In this document: piece after piece, positions 1 to 4,875 of the stretch
Position numbering within the stretch: position 1 is the first letter of the stretch
How the letters are laid out: each line of letters opens with the position of its first letter
NCBI GenBank assembly: GCA_946887345.1
Contig: CAMPKR010000104.1
Span: 1-8,070 of the forward strand
Source: an uncultured Bacteroidota bacterium
GTDB lineage: Bacteria; Bacteroidota; Bacteroidia; Chitinophagales; Chitinophagaceae
Direction: 5' to 3'
Length of the DNA stretch: 8,070 bases
Translations under genes and position numbers: made by a program
The notes under the pieces: model-generated
Told to the model about the DNA's origin: nothing
The model's database searches: none
Seen by the model: only the letters and a program-made list of their open reading frames with translations

Positions 1-278
1 GTTTTATAGGTTCATTGTGGAAAGCTTTTTTGCAAAAATGTTACAAAAAAAGGTAGGCAGGGACGAGAAATAGGTTAGGGCAAGCGCCATTATATAAAGA
101 ATATCCCCGGCCACTTCGCAGCAGGGCCACGCACCGGCCACCCTCCCGCATGCCTGCGGGACAGGCTCCTCGCTCACGCACACGCCAACGCGGCAAGGGG
201 GACTTGAAGCTGTCATTACACTTGTGATTGTGTGGTACCCTCAATGTCTTCCGGGTAATGAACTCTATAAGGCTGAAA
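1..278. other. Non-coding left end, no convincing gene
   Basis: I see no gene here. Overlapping open frames exist on the minus strand, but they are short, start without context and have GC-driven, low-quality composition (many Cys, Arg and Pro). The left 100 bases are AT-rich, and about 105-200 is a distinctly GC-rich patch described separately. No tRNA cloverleaf or rRNA-like sequence was recognised. The stretch lies downstream of the 340-1818 gene, so it is probably 3' intergenic DNA. A gene could begin just beyond the left edge. Confidence 0.6.
105..200. repeat. GC-rich patch with short repeats and hairpins
   Basis: This patch stands out from its AT-rich surroundings. The hexamer GGCCAC occurs three times (109-114, 125-130, 136-141), twice as part of CCGGCCAC (107-114, 134-141). 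A hairpin with a perfect 7-bp stem, TCCCGCA / TGCGGGA (144-150 with 155-161, loop TGCC), overlaps an alternative stem GCCTG / CAGGC (152-156 with 162-166), so two mutually exclusive folds are possible. This resembles a dispersed intergenic repeat (REP-like element), but copy number cannot be judged from one window. The repeat call is inference. Confidence 0.35.
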
Positions 279-330
279 AGTAATAACTCAAAGCGGATGA
301 ACCTTGGGTTACCGGCTTTGAGTTATTACT
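279..330 (-). terminator. Perfect 16-bp inverted repeat, probable terminator of the blaI-M56 operon
   Basis: AGTAATAACTCAAAGC (279-294) and GCTTTGAGTTATTACT (315-330) are exact reverse complements separated by 20 nt. The loop itself can form a small AACC/GGTT stem. On the minus strand the structure starts 9 nt after the TAA stop of the M56-amidase gene and is followed by TTTTC. The U-tract is short and the stem is AT-rich, so termination may be modest. An mRNA 3'-end protecting structure is an alternative reading. Confidence 0.55.
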
Positions 331-339
331 CATATGTTA

Positions 340-1818
340 TTATTTATTGTTCTGGTAGTCGGCAATTCCGGAGAGTATCTTCCGGCAAAGGCTTTCGAGT
401 GAAGACTCGTCTTTCAGTATCTCCATTTGCCTTTGGTCATCAATATTACCGCACTCTATGAGCACGGCAGGTTTGCTGGCCTCGCGTATTACCACCGGAC
501 TGCTCTGGCTCAACCTGGTCGGCACCTGTAACGAGCGCAGTTTAGGCACAATGGCTGAAGCCAGAAGGCTGCTTTGGCCCGGATATTTATTCTTTCCTGA
601 AACGATGATTTCAAATCCGTTAGCGACATGATCTTCGGCGCCACCTGCCGCTGATTTATCGACATGTATAGCGATGAAAAGATCAGAACCTGATTTTTCT
701 GATATCGAGATCCTGTCGGGCAGGCTGATGTATCTATCGTCCTGGCGGGTTAGGCTTGCCTTGATATTGTATTGGGGCGCAAGTTCTGTGAGCTTGTTGC
801 AGATATTAAGCGTGAGATCTTTCTCCTGCATGCCGTACGCACCTGTGGCGCCCATGTCGTGGCCACCATGGGCGGCGTCAAACATTACTGATATGGTTTC
901 TTTAGCACGGTTGACCTCGGTTATATCCGGCAAAGCCGGTGCTATATGCAGTTCAAATGATAGCAGTAGCAGTACTGATGCTGATAGCGGTAATAGCATA
1001 GCCCGCCTCAGGAAAGAAAACTTTGTTTTTTTAGATCTTGTAAGCATTGTGAACCTCCTTTTTATGGATGAATGAAAAAACGGGTGAATGATGTCCGGGG
1101 TAATGCTGGTGAACTTTGCGTGCAGTATCATCCGGGCAAAAGAATCTGTATCGGAGTGGTGCAGCGCTGCATCATCTGCACTGAATTCGTGCTGCATGGC
1201 CAGTTCTTTTTTCATGAGCCAGAAGATGGGGTTTGCCCAGGCGAATACCAATACCAGTTGCATGAACAGTTTATCAGCTGTGTGTCGTGACCTGATATGG
1301 TAGAGTTCATGCTTCAATATCTGTACGCCGGAAGGACTTTCCATATCAATGTCGCGTCTCCAGAACAAGGACCGGCCAAATGAGAAAGGTGCCTGTGGGC
1401 AATCGGTATATACTATCGTATGTCCATTCTCTACCGTAGTAGTACCTTTGCGTTTTATGCGCGCTATCCATGCCAACCTTAGCAACAGGAAGAGCAACAG
1501 GGCAGCAGAGATAAGCAGGTATAGGCCTGTTGCCCAAAATTCTGTTGGTAGGGCAGATGCGCCGGCGGTAGTTACCGGCTCTGCCAGGTCGGGTGCATTA
1601 TCAGGTATGAGCAGGGCGATGGGTCCTGAATTAGTATCTCTTACCGCGTAGGACCTGAATTCCAGGAAGGGTATGATGAGGCTTATCACAATAGCTACCA
1701 GTAAATAGAAGCGATTATAGTTGTGCAATTTCTTGTTCTTCAGGAAAAGAAGATAGTAGCCAAATAATATCGCCGAACAGGCAACGGACTTGAGCAACAA
1801 GATTATATACTGTTCCAT
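340..1818 (-). CDS. BlaR1-like M56 membrane metalloprotease fused to a periplasmic N-acetylmuramoyl-L-alanine amidase
   Basis: This 492-residue protein combines a sensor-protease and a cell-wall hydrolase. Membrane segments are visible at about residues 5-26, 37-54, 96-118 and 272-290, with another hydrophobic stretch at 185-203. The M56 zinc motif is HELYH (H170, E171, H174), and E211 in EFSADDAA is the likely third ligand. Basic residues before the last membrane helix (RSKK...RR, 261-272) place the C-terminus in the periplasm. Residues 310-490 form an Amidase_3 domain. Its zinc ligands are H317 (DAAHGG), E332 (QEKD) and H385 (FIAIHVD), its catalytic glutamate is E455 (LIECGN), and the family's TR..DR...L..R stretch is present, so it looks active. 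It should cleave the MurNAc-L-Ala bond of peptidoglycan. In BlaR1 the equivalent position holds a beta-lactam-binding domain. The ATG lies 3 nt after the repressor's stop, so the two are probably co-transcribed. Inference: muropeptide or wall-stress binding triggers the cytoplasmic protease to inactivate the repressor. Confidence 0.9.
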   Translation of the reverse strand: MEQYIILLLKSVACSAILFGYYLLFLKNKKLHNYNRFYLLVAIVISLIIPFLEFRSYAVRDTNSGPIALLIPDNAPDLAEPVTTAGASALPTEFWATGLYLLISAALLLFLLLRLAWIARIKRKGTTTVENGHTIVYTDCPQAPFSFGRSLFWRRDIDMESPSGVQILKHELYHIRSRHTADKLFMQLVLVFAWANPIFWLMKKELAMQHEFSADDAALHHSDTDSFARMILHAKFTSITPDIIHPFFHSSIKRRFTMLTRSKKTKFSFLRRAMLLPLSASVLLLLSFELHIAPALPDITEVNRAKETISVMFDAAHGGHDMGATGAYGMQEKDLTLNICNKLTELAPQYNIKASLTRQDDRYISLPDRISISEKSGSDLFIAIHVDKSAAGGAEDHVANGFEIIVSGKNKYPGQSSLLASAIVPKLRSLQVPTRLSQSSPVVIREASKPAVLIECGNIDDQRQMEILKDESSLESLCRKILSGIADYQNNK

Positions 1819-1821
1819 ATG

Positions 1822-2175
1822 CTATTTCTTTTTGAGTTGTTTGAGCAGTAGTTCAAGGTCCTTTACCGAGAGTTTCTTTTCATCTACAAGGAAGGAAACA
1901 ATATCGCTGTAAGAGCCATTGAAATAACCCTTGGCCACCCCGGTTAACGTACTCTTTGAATAGGCCTCTTTGCTGACAGCGGGGTGGTAGCGAAAGATTC
2001 TTCCCATGCTTTCTATTTTAACAAAATCCTTCTCTACCAATATTTTCAGGATCGTGGCCACCGTGTTTTTGTGTGGGTCGTCGGGCATGGCCTCTACTAT
2101 CTCCATCAGCAAGCCGGAGCCCAGTTTCCAGAGCACCATCATTACCTGTTCTTCGGCCTTGGTGAGTGTCTTCAT
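1822..2175 (-). CDS. BlaI/MecI/CopY-family transcriptional repressor
   Basis: This 117-residue protein has the usual length and layout of BlaI/MecI repressors. An N-terminal winged helix spans about residues 4-70, opening with LTKAEEQVMMVLW. The recognition-helix region is HKNTVATILKILVEKDFV (35-52) and the wing is around 54-66. A C-terminal dimerisation part covers 75-117. DIVSFLVDEKKLS (91-103) lies where BlaI and MecI are cut during induction, with S94-F95 at the position of the classical Asn-Phe bond. Family knowledge: a dimer binds palindromic operators and is inactivated through the partner M56 protease, encoded 3 nt downstream. Two 16-bp palindromes around its own promoter indicate autoregulation. 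No Shine-Dalgarno is seen before the ATG, which is common in Bacteroidota. Which other genes it controls cannot be told from here. Confidence 0.93.
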   Translation of the reverse strand: MKTLTKAEEQVMMVLWKLGSGLLMEIVEAMPDDPHKNTVATILKILVEKDFVKIESMGRIFRYHPAVSKEAYSKSTLTGVAKGYFNGSYSDIVSFLVDEKKLSVKDLELLLKQLKKK

Positions 2176-2181
2176 TGCTTA

Positions 2182-2197
2182 AACTAACTATTTAGTT
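2182..2197. promoter_or_regulatory. Palindromic operator 1 (start-site side)
   Basis: AACTAA-CTAT-TTAGTT is a perfect 6-bp palindrome with a 4-bp spacer. It directly abuts the -7 box on its downstream side, so it should cover the transcription start. It matches operator 2 at 15 of 16 positions. Binding by the adjacent BlaI-like repressor is inferred from position and symmetry. Confidence 0.75.
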
Positions 2198-2227
2198 CAA
2201 ATGTAGAACTAATTATTTAGTTTCAAA
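2198..2227 (-). promoter_or_regulatory. Bacteroidota-type promoter of the blaI-M56 operon
   Basis: On the minus strand a TTTG (-33 box, 2224-2227) is followed after 18 nt by TACATTTG (2198-2205), an exact match to the Bacteroidota -7 consensus TAnnTTTG. Spacing fits the known range. The A-rich minus-strand sequence just upstream (about 2228-2248) could act as an UP-like element. The predicted start site near 2190-2194 gives a leader of only about 15-20 nt before the ATG at 2175. Confidence 0.75.
2207..2222. promoter_or_regulatory. Palindromic operator 2 (between -33 and -7)
   Basis: AACTAA-TTAT-TTAGTT fills almost the whole spacer between the -33 and -7 boxes. It lies 25 bp centre to centre from operator 1, in the same orientation. 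Occupancy would block RNA polymerase directly. The arms differ from the TACA/TGTA cores known for Firmicutes BlaI/MecI, so the specificity is inferred. Confidence 0.75.
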
Positions 2228-2307
2228 ATATTTTTTTGATTTTTTTTCTAGGACACTCCTCGTCTTTACCGCCTTCATGCCCCGAGTCCTGCGACAGATG
2301 AGGTTCC

Positions 2308-2335
2308 TGATTGCCCGTAGTTGATTGCTCGTAGA
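2308..2335. repeat. Two-copy 14-bp tandem repeat
   Basis: TGATTGCCCGTAGT (2308-2321) is followed directly by TGATTGCTCGTAGA (2322-2335), identical at 12 of 14 positions. It lies in the non-coding stretch between the blaI promoter and the lipoprotein gene. No function can be assigned; a local duplication is the simplest explanation. Confidence 0.5.
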
Positions 2336-2336
2336 C

Positions 2337-2366
2337 GTGTCTGACACCTTGGAGGTGTGCTGACAC
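2337..2366. repeat. Imperfect hairpin with GTGTC/GACAC and ACACCT/AGGTGT arms
   Basis: The outer arms GTGTC (2337-2341) and GACAC (2362-2366) and the inner arms ACACCT (2344-2349) and AGGTGT (2353-2358) form a stem with a small internal loop and a TGG apex. Sequences built on GGTGTC/GACACC palindromes seem familiar to me as dispersed elements in Bacteroidota, but this is memory, not a search. No T-run follows on either strand, so it is a poor terminator. Confidence 0.45.
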
Positions 2367-2455
2367 TATCTATAAACCGCCCATTATAAATATCTTCTTA
2401 TACTCAGCGGGCTTAACTGCGCCACAGATATGCGTCCGAGGTATGGTGTAAAGGC

Positions 2456-2474
2456 AAGGCCCGGCCCGGGCCTT
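2456..2474 (-). terminator. GC-rich hairpin downstream of the lipoprotein gene
   Basis: AAGGCCCG (2456-2463) and CGGGCCTT (2467-2474) form a perfect 8-bp stem with a 3-nt loop, 21 nt beyond the lipoprotein stop on the minus strand. The minus-strand sequence after it (GCCTTTACACC) has only a weak T-run, so termination is plausible but not certain. Confidence 0.4.
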
Positions 2475-2495
2475 AATTCTTGTACGTCGGTAATA

Positions 2496-3185
2496 TTAAT
2501 GGTGCCAATGGCATTTGTGTTTCTTGCCTTTAATATTGGCCAGGATGCGGTTGTATATGTTCTCATTGGAATCTTCTGAGATTATAATGACTCCGTTTGT
2601 CAGGTCTGCGTTGTTCCACATGCTTTCGGTGACATCGTCTGTATAAGAAGCGAGGTCCATATCAGTGATGGCAACGTAGGAAGTATTGTTGTCGATAACT
2701 ACATCTTTCTGTTCGGTTTTGATCTCGAGCGGCCCTTCGATCATCAGAACCACGGGAGCAGTCATGGTGGTGCCTGTAAACTGGCCGTTGAGCTGCAACG
2801 CAGGACTTGAACCATTTTTCCTGAACAAAAGTTTTAGTTCGATTTCTTTGTAGGTACCGGGGCCAAGCGTAAAGTTGCCGAAGGTGACAGGGTCAAAGGC
2901 GAAAAGATCGATCGGGCCGGTGTGGGTAGCTGTGTATTCCAGCTTCGAGTTTTGTTGCCTGGCTTCAAATTTTATAACTGCGGGGTTGGCAAATCCGCTT
3001 GTCCAGGTGATGGTGCCTGCTGTAGATCTTTGGGCTGCGTTGGAAGAAGTATTGATCGCCTTAATCCTGTAGCCCAGCGTCACCTGGTCATTCCCATTGT
3101 TGGGATCGTATCTATCATTTTTGTCGCAGGCTGTGATGAAGAGGCTAAGAGCCAGGCCCGCTGAGAATAATAATCTGCTTTTCAT
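2496..3185 (-). CDS. Unrecognised lipoprotein with Cys/His-rich C-terminus
   Basis: This is a 229-residue protein of no family I can name. A hydrophobic signal (residues 4-19) ends in the lipobox ITA-C20, followed by DKND, so it should be cut and lipidated by signal peptidase II and anchored in the cell envelope. The mature part is rich in Thr, Asn and aromatic residues with alternating hydrophobics, suggesting beta structure. The region 165-215 (with TESMWNNADLTNGVIIIS) looks like a conserved folded end. The last residues, H223-K-C-H-W-H-H229, cluster Cys and His and could bind metal. An adjacent frame stays open through this end to 2384, so a frameshift near 2540 that alters the tail cannot be fully excluded. 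It is transcribed divergently from the SRPBCC gene. No convincing promoter was found upstream. Confidence 0.8.
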   Translation of the reverse strand: MKSRLLFSAGLALSLFITACDKNDRYDPNNGNDQVTLGYRIKAINTSSNAAQRSTAGTITWTSGFANPAVIKFEARQQNSKLEYTATHTGPIDLFAFDPVTFGNFTLGPGTYKEIELKLLFRKNGSSPALQLNGQFTGTTMTAPVVLMIEGPLEIKTEQKDVVIDNNTSYVAITDMDLASYTDDVTESMWNNADLTNGVIIISEDSNENIYNRILANIKGKKHKCHWHH

Positions 3186-3324
3186 AATGCTAAATTTTGA
3201 ATTGTTATTGTCTGTAGCGATGGTGTTAAATTTAGTGCCAGCAAGCCCGGCAGTGGCTGATTTTTAGCGCTATGTTGGCACTTTTTGTTGGCCTTGTTTT
3301 TTTGCGAATGCGTAAAAGCTGGTA

Positions 3325-3756
3325 ATGGAAGGACAATTCAGGGCAGAGCTGAGCCGGGAAATAAATGCGTCCCCGGATAGAGTATGGGCAGCATTGACCA
3401 CACCGGGTGAGATAAAAGAATACCTTTTCGGGACAAATGCGATGAGTGATTTCAAAAGGGGAAGCGCGATAAGCTATACAGGAGTGCATGAGGGGATGGA
3501 ATATCATGACAAGGGAAGGGTGCTAGATGCAATACCCAACAAGCTGCTGCATACCACCTATTACAGCCCGCTGAGCGGCGAGGAGGACAAAGAAGAGAAC
3601 TATAAGCATATAATATATGAGCTTGAACCTAAGGGAGATAAAACCCTGTTACGTTTCAGCCAGGATAATATTAAAACAGACAAGGAGCTAAAACAGATGG
3701 AACAGAACTGGACACAAGTCCTGGACGGACTCCAGCGGTTGGTAGAGAGAAAATAA
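3325..3756 (+). CDS. SRPBCC / AHSA1-domain protein
   Basis: This 143-residue cytoplasmic protein spans a single START-like SRPBCC domain of usual length. The N-terminal strand and helix pattern INASPDRVWAALTTPGEIKE (13-32, with W21) is typical of AHSA1-like members. A central stretch GRVLDAIPNKLLHTTY (64-79) and a C-terminal helix, NWTQVLDGLQRLVE (128-141), also fit. The fold makes a deep hydrophobic pocket that binds ligands or, in Aha1-type members, contacts Hsp90. The ligand here is unknown. The chosen ATG is preceded by TAAAA rather than a clear Shine-Dalgarno. It is the only plus-strand gene in the window and is flanked by oppositely oriented genes, so it is probably monocistronic. No clear -33/-7 promoter was found in the 139-bp divergent spacer; a T-rich TTTTTTTG at 3297-3304 is one mismatch from the -7 consensus. 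Confidence 0.88.
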   Translation: MEGQFRAELSREINASPDRVWAALTTPGEIKEYLFGTNAMSDFKRGSAISYTGVHEGMEYHDKGRVLDAIPNKLLHTTYYSPLSGEEDKEENYKHIIYELEPKGDKTLLRFSQDNIKTDKELKQMEQNWTQVLDGLQRLVERK

Positions 3757-3775
3757 TGTCGTTTGCAGGCGATAT

Positions 3776-3798
3776 AAAAAAAGGACGGTAAACCGTCC
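3776..3798 (-). terminator. Intrinsic terminator of the PKD-protein / porP operon
   Basis: GGACGG (3783-3788) and CCGTCC (3793-3798) form a perfect 6-bp stem with a TAAA loop. On the minus strand it is followed by seven T residues (3776-3782), a classical rho-independent terminator 27 nt after the porP stop. On the plus strand only a weak TATTATTT stretch follows, so it may also act poorly for the converging SRPBCC gene. Confidence 0.8.
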
Positions 3799-3825
3799 CT
3801 GCTATTATTTGTATGTGCAAGAGTG

Positions 3826-4863
3826 TTAAAAGCGTGGACACATTACCTTTCCGGCGGCCGCGTCATTATTAGGAAAATTACCGGTTTTGATGAGCATTAT
3901 TTCATAACCACCTCTCATATTGCTTGCTGCTTTTAATGAAGAGGTATTGATGTCATAAGTCATACCGAAAAGCAGATCCTTGTAGCGTAGCCTAAACGTT
4001 GGAATCAAAGCGTCTTTATGGCGATAGAAGGCACCGGCATAGATGGTAAATACACTATTGAGCGCTCCTTTTACTACGGCATTCCACCCCAGAAGGCCCC
4101 CACCAATAATTTCGCGGAACTGACCCTGCTGTGCATAGTTGGCGTGAACCTGGTAAACGAGCTGATCGCTGGCTTGCTTTACAAAGCCTACGTTGCCATT
4201 CCATCTTACAGCAAGGTTCATGTTGGGGTCCTTGTAGTAAGAGTTTTGCGGAAGGGTCATGTGGTAAGCAGATACACCTGCCAGGTAAAGGATGTCTTTG
4301 TTTTTGCCGCCTATGGTATTGAAGTTGATACCTGCGCCGAGATCCCAGATATTGAGTTTGGGATAGGGGAGTGCTTCGCCAAGTACAGCCGGTTCAAAAC
4401 CGTTCTGGTACTGGTTGTTAAATGTAGCCTTTGTGGGGTCAAAGCTGTATTGCATATAGCCGCCGGTGAAACCTGCTGACAAATAGGTACTATTATCAGA
4501 ATTCAGGCATTTGCTATAGTTAAGCGCGGGATAGAAGGAAGTTATCTTCCTGTCTACGCTTCCTGCCTTGTCGTAGTAGGCCAGCAGGGCGACGCTAATA
4601 AAATCGCTGGAAGCATGGCTCACAGCAAAGCGTCCTTCAGCTGTCAGCATTGCTGTCTGGAAGGGATGGGTGATGGTGCTCCACTGGTTGCGGTAGACGA
4701 GGCTTATTTTATAGTCCTGCGGGTTTACACCTACAAGGGCGGGGTTCCTTAATACCGAGTTCTCATAAAACTGTGAGAAGTGTATATCGGCTTGTGCCAC
4801 CGCAAGAGCAGGTGACAGCAAGGCACAAAGGGCGAAGTATTTCTTCAATGTTCTCATTTTCAT
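3826..4863 (-). CDS. PorP/SprF-family type IX secretion outer-membrane protein
   Basis: This is a 345-residue outer-membrane beta-barrel protein of the PorP/SprF family. A signal peptide covers residues 1 to about 25 (MKMRTLKK basic start, hydrophobic core, AVAQA). It is followed by the family hallmark DIHFSQFYENSVLRNPALVGV, then Y.NQW (57-61), alternating strands, and the typical end GGYEIML plus CPRF at the extreme C-terminus. The full length is normal. I chose the ATG at 4863. A TTG at 4872 would add three residues and an ATG at 4857 would remove two. Only 12 nt separate the start from the stop of the large PKD/type B cargo gene, so the two are co-transcribed. Family knowledge: SprF is needed for secretion of its neighbour SprB in Flavobacterium, and such proteins act as dedicated partners or surface anchors for type B cargo. 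The same role for the upstream protein is inferred. Confidence 0.93.
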   Translation of the reverse strand: MKMRTLKKYFALCALLSPALAVAQADIHFSQFYENSVLRNPALVGVNPQDYKISLVYRNQWSTITHPFQTAMLTAEGRFAVSHASSDFISVALLAYYDKAGSVDRKITSFYPALNYSKCLNSDNSTYLSAGFTGGYMQYSFDPTKATFNNQYQNGFEPAVLGEALPYPKLNIWDLGAGINFNTIGGKNKDILYLAGVSAYHMTLPQNSYYKDPNMNLAVRWNGNVGFVKQASDQLVYQVHANYAQQGQFREIIGGGLLGWNAVVKGALNSVFTIYAGAFYRHKDALIPTFRLRYKDLLFGMTYDINTSSLKAASNMRGGYEIMLIKTGNFPNNDAAAGKVMCPRF

Positions 4864-4875
4864 ACAGCTCAAAAA

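Noticed and set aside
4..244. Two overlapping minus-strand open frames at the left end.
   Set aside because: Cys/Arg/Pro-rich composition from the GC-rich patch, no recognisable domain, and both frames open at once, which indicates lack of stops from base composition rather than coding.
674..1303. Plus-strand open frames opposite the M56-amidase gene.
   Set aside because: They are antisense shadows; the minus-strand protein has complete catalytic motifs for two domains.
2384..2566. Open adjacent frame on the minus strand that could extend the lipoprotein after a frameshift (NTNAIGTINITDV...).
   Set aside because: The lipoprotein has its own stop at 2496 with a hairpin beyond it, there is no homology I can confirm, and the extension would run through that hairpin. 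Kept only as a caution in the lipoprotein entry.
3276..3294. Sigma-54-like sequence (TGGCAC ... TTGG) upstream of the SRPBCC gene.
   Set aside because: The spacing is off by one and the -12 GC is replaced by GG; there is also no enhancer-binding regulator nearby.
4018..4479. Plus-strand open frames opposite the porP and PKD genes (also at 5407-5793, 5863-6171 and 6808-7302).
   Set aside because: They are antisense to well-recognised genes, show no family motifs and arise from the codon bias of the opposite strand.
4864..4872. TTG start for the PorP/SprF gene three codons upstream of the chosen ATG.
   Set aside because: It leaves only 3 nt after the upstream stop and adds MSC before a perfectly good basic signal-peptide start; ATG at 4863 is simpler.
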